From the NCBI RefSeq assembly GCF_000621785.1, contig NZ_KK211347.1, positions 310,001 through 374,000 of the forward strand: 64,000 bases of DNA, in the 5' to 3' direction. This stretch comes from Ruminococcus flavefaciens ND2009. Its GTDB lineage: Bacteria; Bacillota; Clostridia; Oscillospirales; Ruminococcaceae. Of the stretch, positions 35,975 to 44,261 are shown piece by piece (positions within the stretch are counted from its first letter, which is position 1; every line of letters begins with the position of its first letter). A model generated the notes under the pieces. It searched no databases. It saw nothing but the letters and a program-made list of their open reading frames with translations, and was not told where the DNA came from. A program made the translations under genes and the position numbers.

Positions 35975-36003
35975 TTGCTATTACCGGGAATATATGTTAT
36001 AAT
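35975..36003 (+). promoter_or_regulatory. Promoter of the corA gene
   Basis: TTGCTA at 35975-35980 and TATAAT at 35998-36003 have a 17-base spacer. No M-box riboswitch is seen in the short leader. Confidence 0.72.
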
Positions 36004-36040
36004 AGTAAATCATCAGCAAATTTGCAAAAAGGAGGCGCCT

Positions 36041-36958
36041 ATGTTCTATCTTATCAAAAGCACACTGGAAGAGAGAAAAAATCTCAAGCCAAGAGATTCA
36101 AAGGAAAAGTATGTAGCTATTCTTTCCACAGAGGAGTGGCAGAACAACAGCTCAAAGTTCGACATGGGCATCGACCTTGAGGTGGGTACAGCCCATATCG
36201 ACAGCACCAAGGCTGAAGTGAACTATGATTCACTTACAGGTACATTCTCTATACCAAACAGAAATGACATTTCAGGAAATGTCAGCAGATTTGCATTTGC
36301 CCTCGACGAGAAGGGTATCGTTTTCATTGACGATACCGGCGCCGTTAAGGATATAATCAGCGGCATTGTAAAGACCAAGCGCTGGACCGACCCGTCCCTT
36401 GAGCGCTTTATCTATGATTTCCTTGAGCAGATCATCTACAACGATCAGAACGTCCTTGCAAAGTTCGACGCCGAGCTGGACGAGATGGAGGACAAGATAC
36501 TGGCAGGCGACGAGGAGAACTACCCAAAGCGTCTCAGCGAGATAAGAAGCGACCTGAGAGATATGAGGATCCATTACGAGCAGCTGGAGGATCTGGGTCA
36601 GGAGCTGGAGGAGAACGAGAACAACTTCTTCAAGCACGAGAACCTCAGATATTTCCGCCTTTTCACTCAGCGCATAGCAAGACTTCACGACACCACAGCC
36701 GCATTAAGGGACTATACCGCCCAGATCCGCGAGCTTTACCAGTCACAGCTGGATATAAAACAGAACAGGATAATGACTATACTCACTATAGTTACGACCA
36801 TCTTCATGCCCCTTACCCTCATTGCAGGCTGGTACGGCATGAACTTCAGGTATATGCCCGAGCTGGAGTTCAGGGCGTCATACCCCATTGTCATAGCTGT
36901 AAGTGTGCTTATAGTTATTATCAGTCTTATCTTTTTCCGAAAGAAAAAGTGGCTGTGA
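36041..36958 (+). CDS. corA: CorA-family magnesium/divalent cation transporter
   Basis: Start at 36041 follows GGAGG at 36031-36035. The 305-residue protein has an N-terminal alpha/beta cytoplasmic domain, long helices, and two C-terminal membrane helices with the family signature YGMNF between them (AGWYGMNF). The C-terminus FFRKKKWL is typical. It mediates passive uptake of Mg2+ or related ions as a pentamer. A terminator follows at 37006. Confidence 0.93.
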   Translation: MFYLIKSTLEERKNLKPRDSKEKYVAILSTEEWQNNSSKFDMGIDLEVGTAHIDSTKAEVNYDSLTGTFSIPNRNDISGNVSRFAFALDEKGIVFIDDTGAVKDIISGIVKTKRWTDPSLERFIYDFLEQIIYNDQNVLAKFDAELDEMEDKILAGDEENYPKRLSEIRSDLRDMRIHYEQLEDLGQELEENENNFFKHENLRYFRLFTQRIARLHDTTAALRDYTAQIRELYQSQLDIKQNRIMTILTIVTTIFMPLTLIAGWYGMNFRYMPELEFRASYPIVIAVSVLIVIISLIFFRKKKWL

Positions 36959-37005
36959 ACTGAATAGAGCGGCGCTCTGCGCATATCCGCGCAGGGCAAT
37001 TTCAG

Positions 37006-37036
37006 CGGTACAGATGTGTGTCTGTACCGATTTTTG
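37006..37036 (+). terminator. Terminator after corA
   Basis: The stem CGGTACAGA / TCTGTACCG (9 bp, 6-base loop) is followed by ATTTTTG and further T residues. Confidence 0.82.
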
Positions 37037-37125
37037 TTTTTATGGCAGAAATACCGTCAATGAGCGATCTCACGGCGGAGTTGAATGGTATTGCAGCAAA
37101 TATACCGTAAAGAGAGGATAGAAAA

Positions 37126-38127
37126 ATGTCAGCGATAATCGAGATCAGAAATGTCACCAAGGAATTCAGGGTGCTCAACCGCCGCGAGGGACTCAGGGGA
37201 AGCATCAAGGACCTCTTCTCACGCGATTACAAGACCGTCAGAGCGGTGGACAACATCAGCATGAGCATTCAGCAGGGCGAGATAGTAGGCTATCTGGGAC
37301 CAAACGGTGCAGGAAAGTCCACTACTATCAAGATGATGACGGGCGTTCTGGAGCCCACCTCCGGCGAGATACTCATCGGGGGAAACATACCATATACCAA
37401 CCGCACCCGCAATGCTCAGGAAATAGGCGTAGTATTCGGTCAGCGCAGCCAGCTCTGGTGGGCACTGCCCCTGATAGAGTCCTTCCGTCTGCTGAAGGAT
37501 ATTTACATGATAGACGACAAGCAGTATGACAGTATGCTTGAGCTCTACCGCTCACTGGTGGACATAGAACCCCTGCTTCACAAGCCCGTGCGCCAGATGT
37601 CCCTGGGACAGCGCACCCTCAGCGATATTCTTGCAGCCTTCCTTCACGACCCGAAAATAGTCTTTCTGGACGAGCCTACCATAGGTCTTGACGTTTCCAT
37701 GAAGGCAAAGATAAGAACACTTATCAGCGCTCTCAACAAGGAGAAGAATACCACCGTAATACTCACCACCCACGATATGGGTGACGTTGACGCTCTCTGT
37801 CAGCGCATAGTCATCATCGACAAGGGCAAGATGCTCTACGATAACGACATCGAACACCTCAAGGGCTTCTTCGGCTCATACCGCACACTGAAGCTCCGCA
37901 TAGACGGGGACATGAAGGCGAGTGCGGAGAGCATACAGAAGGAGCTTCCCGAGTTTTCCGTGTCAGCTGATGATGAGTGGATCTCGGTGCTGGTGGACGA
38001 GGAGAAGGCAAAGGTGATAGACGTCCTTGGAAAGCTCCAGAGCTCCTACAGGATAAAGGATATGCAGCTTGAGGAGATCTCTACCGAGGAGGTAATAAAG
38101 AAGATATACGAGGAGGGTGTGGCATGA
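37126..38127 (+). CDS. ABC-2-type exporter ATP-binding protein
   Basis: The 333-residue ATPase has Walker A GPNGAGKSTTIK, Q-loop FGQRSQLWW, a variant signature MSLGQRTLSDI in place of LSGGQ, Walker B IVFLDEPTIGLD and H-loop TTHD. The extended N-terminus (EFRVLNRREGLRGSIKDLF) and the MSLGQR signature mark the subgroup that pairs with two DUF990-like ABC-2 permeases. Its stop overlaps the next start (ATGA). The exported compound is unknown; related three-gene sets have been linked to drug efflux. Confidence 0.93.
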   Translation: MSAIIEIRNVTKEFRVLNRREGLRGSIKDLFSRDYKTVRAVDNISMSIQQGEIVGYLGPNGAGKSTTIKMMTGVLEPTSGEILIGGNIPYTNRTRNAQEIGVVFGQRSQLWWALPLIESFRLLKDIYMIDDKQYDSMLELYRSLVDIEPLLHKPVRQMSLGQRTLSDILAAFLHDPKIVFLDEPTIGLDVSMKAKIRTLISALNKEKNTTVILTTHDMGDVDALCQRIVIIDKGKMLYDNDIEHLKGFFGSYRTLKLRIDGDMKASAESIQKELPEFSVSADDEWISVLVDEEKAKVIDVLGKLQSSYRIKDMQLEEISTEEVIKKIYEEGVA

Positions 38128-38927
38128 AGCTGAAAAAGTACCTCGCCCTCACAAGAGCGGGGATAATCGAGGCGCTGCAGTTCCGCCTGGGCTCATTTGT
38201 CATAGTTGTGGGAAACCTGCTTTACCTCATCGTTGTATACTTCCTGTGGAAGGCAATATACGCCTCGGCAGGCACTGACGTGGTGAACGGCATGACCTTT
38301 TCCGACACCCTGATATATCTTGTGCTTGCAACGGCGCTTTTCAACTTCATGGAGATGTATGCGGTCTGGGAGATAGGACGCGCCATACAGTCGGGAAAGA
38401 TAGTTCTTGACCTGCTGAAGCCCATGAAGTATAGGACGTATCTGTTCTGGTCCTATTCGGGCTCATTCGTGACCAATTTCTTCATGACCTTCCTGCCCAC
38501 ATTCATAGTAGTTGCCGCAGTCACTCACGGTGCAGTACACCCGGGGCTGAACCTGCTCTGGTTTGTGGTGTCGGTAGTCATGGCGATAATCATAAACTAC
38601 AGCATAGACTTCATAGTGGGCACGGTCTGTCTCTACACCGAGTCCATATGGGGAATAAACATCATGAAGCAGGTGATAGTCCTTCTGCTTTCGGGAGCCA
38701 CCATACCCCTTGCATTCTTCCCCGAGGGCTTCCGCAAGGCAGTGGAGTGCCTGCCCTTCCAGTCCATATACAATGCGCCCCTTTCCATACTCCTTGACGC
38801 CCACCCCGAGCCGAAAAAGCTTGCCGTGACACTTGGCATACAGCTTCTCTGGTGCGTGGTGATGACGGTAATAAGCAAGCTGTTCTGGAAGGTATCACTG
38901 CGCAGGATAACAGTGAACGGAGGCTGA
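38124..38927 (+). CDS. ABC-2-type permease, subunit 1
   Basis: The 267-residue protein has six predicted membrane helices and begins KLKKYLALTRAGIIEALQFR, the amphipathic N-terminus usual for ABC-2 permeases. It overlaps the ATPase gene by 4 bases and lies 4 bases before the second permease. It should form a heterodimer with the second permease. Confidence 0.9.
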   Translation: MKLKKYLALTRAGIIEALQFRLGSFVIVVGNLLYLIVVYFLWKAIYASAGTDVVNGMTFSDTLIYLVLATALFNFMEMYAVWEIGRAIQSGKIVLDLLKPMKYRTYLFWSYSGSFVTNFFMTFLPTFIVVAAVTHGAVHPGLNLLWFVVSVVMAIIINYSIDFIVGTVCLYTESIWGINIMKQVIVLLLSGATIPLAFFPEGFRKAVECLPFQSIYNAPLSILLDAHPEPKKLAVTLGIQLLWCVVMTVISKLFWKVSLRRITVNGG

Positions 38928-38931
38928 TGAC

Positions 38932-39735
38932 ATGAAAAGAAAAGGATTAGGCTTCTACCTGCGCATCTACGGAAAGATACTGGCGCAGGACATCAAGAGC
39001 AAAATGAGCTATCGTGCGGACTTCATCATCTCCACCATAGGAATGATATTCACCAATATATCCGGATTTATAAGCTTCTGGATACTCTTCCGCAGCTTTC
39101 CCGGCATAAACGGCTGGGGCTATTACGAGATGCTGTTCCTCTACGGCTTCTCACTTGTGGCGCTGACGCCCGTGCAGTGCCTTTTCGACAACAACTGGAG
39201 CCTGAGAATGAACGTCTACTCGGGCGACTTCATCAAATACTGCTTCCGACCCATAAACCTGTTTTTCTACTATCAGTCGGAGGTATTTGACATCAAGGGA
39301 CTGGGACAGCTTGCCTTCGGTCTGGGAACACTCATTTACTCCTGGACAAAGATAGGACTTGGCTTCACACCGCTGATACTGCTGAAAATGATAGTCTTTC
39401 TCATCACAGCTTCACTGGTCATGGTGGCGATGCAGAACGCCGCAGCGGCTACCTGCTTCTGGATACAGAATTCCTTCTATATCCTTGACCTTGTCACCCG
39501 TTTCAAGGACTACGCGAAGTATCCCATAACCATATTCAGTCCCGTATTCCGCTTTATATTCACATTCCTGATGCCCATTGCATTTATCGCATACTATCCC
39601 AGTCTTGTGGTGCTGCGTCCCGATAGTGTACCGCTGCTTTCATGGCTTTCGCCCCTTATAGCAGTGGGGTTCTTCTGGCTCAGCTACAAGTTCTGGATGC
39701 ACGGAGCAATGAAGTACAACGGCACAGGCTCATAA
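38932..39735 (+). CDS. ABC-2-type permease, subunit 2
   Basis: The 267-residue protein has six membrane helices and the same length as subunit 1, and begins with a basic amphipathic stretch (KRKGLGFYLRIYGKILAQD). Last gene of the three-gene operon. Confidence 0.9.
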   Translation: MKRKGLGFYLRIYGKILAQDIKSKMSYRADFIISTIGMIFTNISGFISFWILFRSFPGINGWGYYEMLFLYGFSLVALTPVQCLFDNNWSLRMNVYSGDFIKYCFRPINLFFYYQSEVFDIKGLGQLAFGLGTLIYSWTKIGLGFTPLILLKMIVFLITASLVMVAMQNAAAATCFWIQNSFYILDLVTRFKDYAKYPITIFSPVFRFIFTFLMPIAFIAYYPSLVVLRPDSVPLLSWLSPLIAVGFFWLSYKFWMHGAMKYNGTGS

Positions 39736-39744
39736 AAAAGCCAT

Positions 39745-39772
39745 TAGCCCTTAGCCATTAGCCCCTTATAGT
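39745..39772 (+). repeat. Short direct repeats of a CCATTAGCCC-type heptamer series
   Basis: GCCATTAGCCC, TTAGCCATTAGCCCC occur back to back: GCCATTAGCC appears twice 14 bases apart with TTAGCC units between them. It is a small simple repeat between convergent operons. Confidence 0.7.
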
Positions 39773-39839
39773 CCCAACGTGCGGATACTATCCGCCTCTG
39801 CAATGGGCTGAAGTCTGACGGTTCAGATCAAATAAGGAT

Positions 39840-39883
39840 AAAATGCCCCGAAGCGTTTAAAATAGGCGCCTCGGGGCATTTTT
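39840..39883. terminator. Terminator between convergent operons
   Basis: The stem AAAATGCCCCGA / TCGGGGCATTTT (with an added GCG/CGC pair) has T-rich exits on both strands. Confidence 0.85.
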
Positions 39884-39887
39884 ATAT

Positions 39888-40322
39888 TCAGTCACTAATG
39901 AGCTTTTTCAGCTCCGCTTTAAGATACTGATAGCGCTCAAGCTTTTCCTGCTTTGCGAAGTGTACTTCGCGGGATTGCTCAGGGTTGACCTCATAGCATA
40001 GCTTTTCGTCACCGAACTGCTCGCTGGTAAGGTCGAACACCGCATCTCCCACCACGTTATAGCAGTGGTAATTCCCGCCGGGGCGCAGTACGCCGTATAC
40101 CTTGCCGCCGAAAATATCCTGTGCAAGGAAAGCGGTTATGGAGCACTGCCCCAGGGTGATATTGTCCTTGCTCCATTTTTCGCGGAGCCTGGGTGCGCAG
40201 GTATATTCGCACCATATCTCCGACAGCGCGTCATAGAGCGCCTGTGGAGAAGCGATGGCGCGGAATTCGTCATTCACAGGGGGAACAACAGCGCTCTCCC
40301 AGCCGTAGAAATTATAGCTCAT
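39888..40322 (-). CDS. YunG-like protein
   Basis: Start at 40322 follows an AGGAGG complement at 40329-40334. The 144-residue protein has the pattern WSKDNITLGQCSITAFLAQD followed by FGGKV and a GNYHCYN strand, which matches the small YunG-like family. The conserved Gln-Cys and His suggest a papain-like fold, but no activity is established. It is the last gene of the operon starting at 42509. Confidence 0.72.
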   Translation of the reverse strand: MSYNFYGWESAVVPPVNDEFRAIASPQALYDALSEIWCEYTCAPRLREKWSKDNITLGQCSITAFLAQDIFGGKVYGVLRPGGNYHCYNVVGDAVFDLTSEQFGDEKLCYEVNPEQSREVHFAKQEKLERYQYLKAELKKLISD

Positions 40323-40332
40323 AGAAGTCCTC

Positions 40333-41091
40333 CTAAATATACATTGCGTCCATAGCAGTGATATATTCGAGGGTGGGGACGAATGTGCCGTTGTGGCGGT
40401 CACCGCGGTAGACCTCCCGTCCGTTTTTATAGGCTATGACCTGCGCCATTGGAAACGGCACCCAGATACCGTTGTCAAGGGGCGTGGTGGAAAAGAGTAT
40501 GCCGTTTTCCAGCCGCTTGAAGCTGAGGGTATTTTTCAGGTTCTTGTGGACATAGAGCAGGTCTCCGTCGTATATCATCAGGTTAAGCTTGTTCCTGGGA
40601 GCGTTATCGGCGATGAAGCTGCTGATGAGCTCAAATCTTGCGCGCTCCGTGGGTATGCCTCTTTCCAGCTGACCGTTCACGGCATCGAGCATTGACAGGA
40701 AGAAGCGCTCCGAGTCTGTATCGCCTGTCTGGACAGCGGCATACCGGTGATTATGCTTGCCGTTGAAGATGGTCCCGTTGTGTATGAGAGTCCACTCCCT
40801 GCCCGAATTATCGGAGCCCGTAAAGGGGTGGCAGTTATTCTCGTCAATGGAGCCCACGGTAGCGAAGCGGATATGTGCAAGGGCGGTCTTCTGAGGCATC
40901 ATATCCTCCATTACTGCCGTGAGGAGGCTGCTGTCGCAGGCTCTCACAGGCTCTCTGAACACCTCTCTGCCACCGTTTTCACGCATAAGTCCCCAGCCGT
41001 GGGGGTGTTTTACGCTGTGAGAAAAGAAGGTGCCGAGATGCTCCGAAATATCTGTCGGTACTGCCGAAGAAAAACCGAGGAGCTCGCACAT
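40333..41091 (-). CDS. Class II glutamine amidotransferase (YafJ-like)
   Basis: The 252-residue protein begins MCELLGFSS, giving the N-terminal nucleophile Cys2 after Met removal. HPHGWGLM and the later NGTIFNGKH match the Ntn-type amidotransferase domain. No synthase domain is fused. YafJ/DUG3-like proteins cleave gamma-glutamyl amides, and its position one base after a glutamate-cysteine ligase gene suggests a role in gamma-glutamyl compound turnover (inference). Confidence 0.88.
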   Translation of the reverse strand: MCELLGFSSAVPTDISEHLGTFFSHSVKHPHGWGLMRENGGREVFREPVRACDSSLLTAVMEDMMPQKTALAHIRFATVGSIDENNCHPFTGSDNSGREWTLIHNGTIFNGKHNHRYAAVQTGDTDSERFFLSMLDAVNGQLERGIPTERARFELISSFIADNAPRNKLNLMIYDGDLLYVHKNLKNTLSFKRLENGILFSTTPLDNGIWVPFPMAQVIAYKNGREVYRGDRHNGTFVPTLEYITAMDAMYI

Positions 41092-41092
41092 A

Positions 41093-42253
41093 TCATATCA
41101 CCGCCTGTCTTAGTATCATGTCAATGTTGTAGCTGCTGTGGGAGCCTATGCTCTCAAGCTTTTTTGCTGCGAAGTCAAGTATTTCCGCAGTTTCGGGATA
41201 GTCCCCGAAGAAGGCAGCCATATCGGAGATAATGGCTTTGCCGCGGCTTATGAGCTCCTGTGGAGGAGCTGCCAGTGCCGCCGCCTGATGTTCGCTGACC
41301 GCCTTTTGCTGCTGTTCTTCTGTCAGCTCGGTATCGGGCAGTGACAGCAGGTAAAGCATGAGAAAATGTGAGAACCTGAGGCTCCTCTCGTCTATGCCGA
41401 GGGGAGCGGATGGGTCTAAGTCAAACATTCTCAGCTCGATATGGTCAACGCCGTTTTCGGCGAGATTTTCAAGACTGTTGAGACCTTTCGGCTTCAGTCT
41501 TATGGGCAGGTAAAGCTCGCTTGCTGAGAACAGCATACCCTTTCTGACATAGAAGCTGATGCTCTCCGTAAAAGCCTGTATGCTGCTGTGGTCGAGGACG
41601 GGCAGGAACTGGTTCCAGTAGCCTCTGTCACTGTTGCGCATGGACGCGTATTTACTTTTAATTATACCCTTTTTTCCAAGGCTGTCAAGTGACTCATCGT
41701 AGTAGGGACTTGCAGCGGTGAGCAGCACAAGCAGCCAGCTATGGCTTATGAGCTGCTTGTAGAGCCTCAGATAGATCCCGTCGCAGAAGCTGCGCATATC
41801 CTCGTTTCCGGTGTTCCATTCACGGAGCAGCTCCTCGGGAAAGGAGAAGTTGAAGTGTATTCCCGAAAACAGCATAAGGCTCTTGCCGTATTTTCTCTGG
41901 AGCACCTCACGGTAGTCACGCTTTGAGGAGTGGGGACCGCTGAATGCGGCAATGGGTATCTCGTCTTCGCTTTCAAAATAGGGCGGATTGCTGTACAGCC
42001 AGATACTCTCGCCCCTTTCTTGGAGCACAGCTCTGGCTTTGCGGTCAAGCTCACCCAGAGAGTCCAGCGCCTGAGAGATACTGCTGCAAACGGGAGTTAT
42101 GAGCTCTGTCTGGTTCTCGCAGAAATCCCTTGTCATGTGTTCATCGTCGCCGAATGGGTGGGGAGTCTGAGCCAGTCTGCCCCTTCCGTCCACGCGGAGG
42201 GTCTCGCGCTCAAGACCAAAGTATCCGTCAAAAATACTGTTCTTTCTTTCCAT
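41093..42253 (-). CDS. gshA: Glutamate-cysteine ligase
   Basis: The 386-residue protein matches the E. coli-type GshA family: the entry GYFGLERETLRVD, FCENQTELITP, the ATP-grasp-like glutamine-synthetase fold residues HFNFSFPEELL, and HIELRMFDLDP. It joins glutamate and cysteine to gamma-glutamylcysteine with ATP. It is shorter than E. coli GshA (~518 residues) and similar to the ligase part of bifunctional GshF, without the ATP-grasp glutathione synthetase part. No glutathione synthetase gene lies nearby. It sits 10 bases after the ACT gene. Confidence 0.88.
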   Translation of the reverse strand: MERKNSIFDGYFGLERETLRVDGRGRLAQTPHPFGDDEHMTRDFCENQTELITPVCSSISQALDSLGELDRKARAVLQERGESIWLYSNPPYFESEDEIPIAAFSGPHSSKRDYREVLQRKYGKSLMLFSGIHFNFSFPEELLREWNTGNEDMRSFCDGIYLRLYKQLISHSWLLVLLTAASPYYDESLDSLGKKGIIKSKYASMRNSDRGYWNQFLPVLDHSSIQAFTESISFYVRKGMLFSASELYLPIRLKPKGLNSLENLAENGVDHIELRMFDLDPSAPLGIDERSLRFSHFLMLYLLSLPDTELTEEQQQKAVSEHQAAALAAPPQELISRGKAIISDMAAFFGDYPETAEILDFAAKKLESIGSHSSYNIDMILRQAVI

Positions 42254-42263
42254 ATATATGACC

Positions 42264-42509
42264 TCAGATATCGGTAATTTTCACCTGTCTGACGTTTTTC
42301 AGCCTTTTCAGCCGCTTAACGGCAGCGTCGGTATCGTGACCGCTGCCGAAGTCCACCTCTGCACGGAAATGGGAGACAGGTATTCCATTGTTATCTGTCA
42401 GAACATCAGCTGTATGTGTTATTATGTTACCGTTCAGACGTCTGATGACGTTTGATATTTCACCCACTAGACCTATTCTGTCCAGGGATATAACTTCTAT
42501 ATGCTTCAT
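42264..42509 (-). CDS. ACT-domain protein
   Basis: The 81-residue protein is one ACT domain (KHIEVISLDRIGLVGEISNV, then NIITHTADVL). The start at 42509 has only a weak ribosome binding site (GGAAG). Single ACT proteins often bind amino acids and regulate enzymes. It is the first gene of the operon with gshA and lies behind a leader terminator, so an amino-acid-sensing role is plausible (inference). Confidence 0.85.
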   Translation of the reverse strand: MKHIEVISLDRIGLVGEISNVIRRLNGNIITHTADVLTDNNGIPVSHFRAEVDFGSGHDTDAAVKRLKRLKNVRQVKITDI

Positions 42510-42534
42510 ATTATCACTTCCAAAATAACAGTTT

Positions 42535-42558
42535 AAAAAAGGAGACATTCCTGCCTCC
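42535..42558 (-). terminator. Leader terminator (attenuator) before the ACT-gshA operon
   Basis: On the minus strand GGAGGCA-GGAA-TGTCTCC (7 bp with one G-U, GNRA loop) is followed by TTTTTT. It lies between the promoter at 42699-42727 and the first start codon, so transcription must read through it. Confidence 0.75.
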
Positions 42559-42692
42559 GCTGTTTACAGTGATATATGCGGGTACACCGTCAATACCTGT
42601 AAAAGCAGGGAGGACATGGTATGGAGATTCTGTTTTTGAAGATATAGCTGCACATATCAGATACCTCCCACATTTACATAGTATAATAGTAT
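42559..42692 (-). promoter_or_regulatory. Candidate attenuator/riboswitch leader of the ACT-gshA operon
   Basis: The leader offers mutually exclusive helices. GGGAGG (42669-42664) can pair with CCTCCC (42613-42608). CCTCC, CTG and TTTACAG (42613-42597) can pair instead with CTGTAAA, CAG and GGAGG (42569-42554), a ~15-bp antiterminator that takes the 5' arm of the terminator. I do not recognise a known aptamer or a T-box. Confidence 0.5.
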
Positions 42693-42698
42693 GTATTG

Positions 42699-42727
42699 AT
42701 TATACATTATTATTCTTACTTTGTCAA
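42699..42727 (-). promoter_or_regulatory. Promoter of the ACT-gshA operon
   Basis: On the minus strand TTGACA (42727-42722), a 17-base spacer and TATAAT (42704-42699) form a perfect consensus promoter. Confidence 0.82.
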
Positions 42728-42749
42728 TAGGATTTCTGTAAATAAGATA

Positions 42750-42808
42750 TTGACATTTTCTGTTGGCTGATATATAATCAGTGTATAACTACCAAATCAG
42801 TAGGTTAT
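42750..42808 (+). promoter_or_regulatory. Orphan consensus promoter with downstream imperfect dyad
   Basis: TTGACA (42750-42755), 17 bases, TATAAT (42773-42778) is a perfect plus-strand promoter. ATAACTACC (42785-42793) and GTAGGTTAT (42800-42808) form an imperfect dyad at the expected transcript start, like an operator. No plus-strand gene follows; the transcript would run antisense into the 3' end of the ThiF-like gene. Confidence 0.6.
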
Positions 42809-42823
42809 GGCGTTGTAAGGAGT

Positions 42824-43627
42824 TCAGAGCCGACACAGCTCCTCATCGCTGTCGGTCAGCTCCGTTATAGTGGGGCTGTCTCCGCAGATGGGGCAGTGAG
42901 GGGACTTTTTCGGCAGCTTCACCTTCCGCCACTCCATTTTCAGCCCGTCGAAAATGAGCATACTTCCCGTAAGCAGGTCTCCTGTACCGACGATATATTT
43001 TATTGCCTCAAGAGCCTGCATAGAACCGATAATACCTGCCATAGCGCCGATGACTCCTGCTTCGCGGCAGCCGGGCACCGCGTCTTTCGGGGGCGGAGCT
43101 TCAAAAATGCAGCGGTAACAGGGACCGCGGTCCGGCACGTAGGTCATGAGCTGCCCTTCAAATCTGAGGATACCCGCGTGGGAGAAGGGCTTGCCCAGCA
43201 TGACACAGGCGTCGTTAATGAGGAATTTTGCGGGGAAATTGTCTGTGCCGTCGATGATAAAGTCGTAATCCTTGATAATATCGGCGATATTTGCGGCAGT
43301 GAGCCTCATACAGTACGTGTTTATCTGTATGTCGGGGTTAAGCGCTCCCATGGTCTCCGCAGCGGACTCCGCCTTGGATCTGCCAAGGTCGGCAGTGGTG
43401 TGGATTATCTGCCGCTGGAGATTGGACAGCTCCACTGAGTCACCGTCGGCGATACCGATAGTGCCGACGCCTGCCGCAGCGAGGTACATAGCCGCAGGGG
43501 AGCCCAGACCGCCTGCGCCGATGATGAGTACTTTAGAGGCGAGGAGTTTTTTCTGTCCGCTGACGCCCACCTCCCTGAGTATGATATGTCTCGAATAACG
43601 TCCGAGCTGACTGTCTGAAAGTGCCAT
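42824..43627 (-). CDS. ThiF/MoeB/HesA-family adenylyltransferase (E1-like)
   Basis: The 267-residue protein has the Rossmann ATP-binding motif GAGGLGSPAAMYLAAAG, the Arg/Asp set (NLQRQIIH, DGTDNF), and two zinc CxxC pairs (CYRC and CPIC). It adenylates the C-terminal Gly of a ThiS/MoaD-like sulfur carrier for thiolation. A carrier gene is not in the window, so thiamine and molybdopterin routes cannot be told apart. A single-domain rhodanese is divergent 26 bases away and may supply sulfur. Confidence 0.9.
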   Translation of the reverse strand: MALSDSQLGRYSRHIILREVGVSGQKKLLASKVLIIGAGGLGSPAAMYLAAAGVGTIGIADGDSVELSNLQRQIIHTTADLGRSKAESAAETMGALNPDIQINTYCMRLTAANIADIIKDYDFIIDGTDNFPAKFLINDACVMLGKPFSHAGILRFEGQLMTYVPDRGPCYRCIFEAPPPKDAVPGCREAGVIGAMAGIIGSMQALEAIKYIVGTGDLLTGSMLIFDGLKMEWRKVKLPKKSPHCPICGDSPTITELTDSDEELCRL

Positions 43628-43653
43628 TCTGACCTCCTGAAGAAAGGAAAATT

Positions 43654-43956
43654 ATGAAAAAGATAACCGCGGCAGAGCTTGCCGCCGCAGATATGGAAAG
43701 CATCACACTGATAGACCTGAGAGAGCCCAGCGAGTTCGCGGAGAACTCCATTGCGGGCTCCGTAAATATGCCCTTTTCGGAAATATGGACCTGTCTGTCG
43801 GAAGTTCCTGACCATAAGCCTGTGTACGTCATGTGCAGGACAGGGGACATCAGCCGCGAGATAGTCGAGATCCTTGAGGACAGGGGCTACGACGTCTACA
43901 ACGTGGAGGGCGGATTTGCCGCCTATACGGTGTACAGGGCTGTGAGTGAAGGTTGA
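43654..43956 (+). CDS. Single-domain rhodanese-like protein
   Basis: The 100-residue protein has the rhodanese fold: LIDLREPSEFAENSIAGSVN and the active-site Cys in VMCRTGDIS. It should carry persulfide sulfur. Its start is 26 bases from the start of the divergent ThiF-like gene, with GAAAGGA as ribosome binding site, so promoters of both must lie within the opposite coding region or be very compact. A sulfur-relay function with the E1 enzyme is inferred. Confidence 0.9.
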   Translation: MKKITAAELAAADMESITLIDLREPSEFAENSIAGSVNMPFSEIWTCLSEVPDHKPVYVMCRTGDISREIVEILEDRGYDVYNVEGGFAAYTVYRAVSEG

Positions 43957-43993
43957 TATACTTTGCATATCTGCATAATAAGTATAACACGGA

Positions 43994-44019
43994 GAGCGGC
44001 TTTTTTCAAGCCGCTTTGT
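43994..44019 (+). terminator. Hairpin after the rhodanese gene
   Basis: AGCGGCTT / AAGCCGCT (8 bp) is followed by TTGTT; the T run is short, so it may be a weak terminator. The bases from here to the promoter at 44185 show nothing else. Confidence 0.6.
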
Positions 44020-44184
44020 TATAGCTTTACTCTATACCGCGGGCTTTATATTAAAGTATCTTATTTACATTATTTACCACGAGTTCATTTGATTTGTCAT
44101 CAGCGACATTTTTTTCTTCTGCCGATTATTCATGATGTACAATAACAGACATGATATTTCGTGTTGCCTGATACCCGTTTTTCG

Positions 44185-44213
44185 TTGATTTTACGCCAAG
44201 AATGTGATATAAT
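44185..44213 (+). promoter_or_regulatory. Promoter of the CotH-dockerin gene
   Basis: TTGATT at 44185-44190 and TATAAT at 44208-44213 have a 17-base spacer. Confidence 0.75.
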
Positions 44214-44261
44214 GAACACAATAAAAACATTTTCCATACTATAACAGAGAGGGGTATTACT

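Noticed and set aside
42559..42692. T-box interpretation of the ACT-gshA leader
   Set aside because: The leader is too short for a standard stem I, and the TGGN pairing sequence is absent (GGTGTACC seen in its place).
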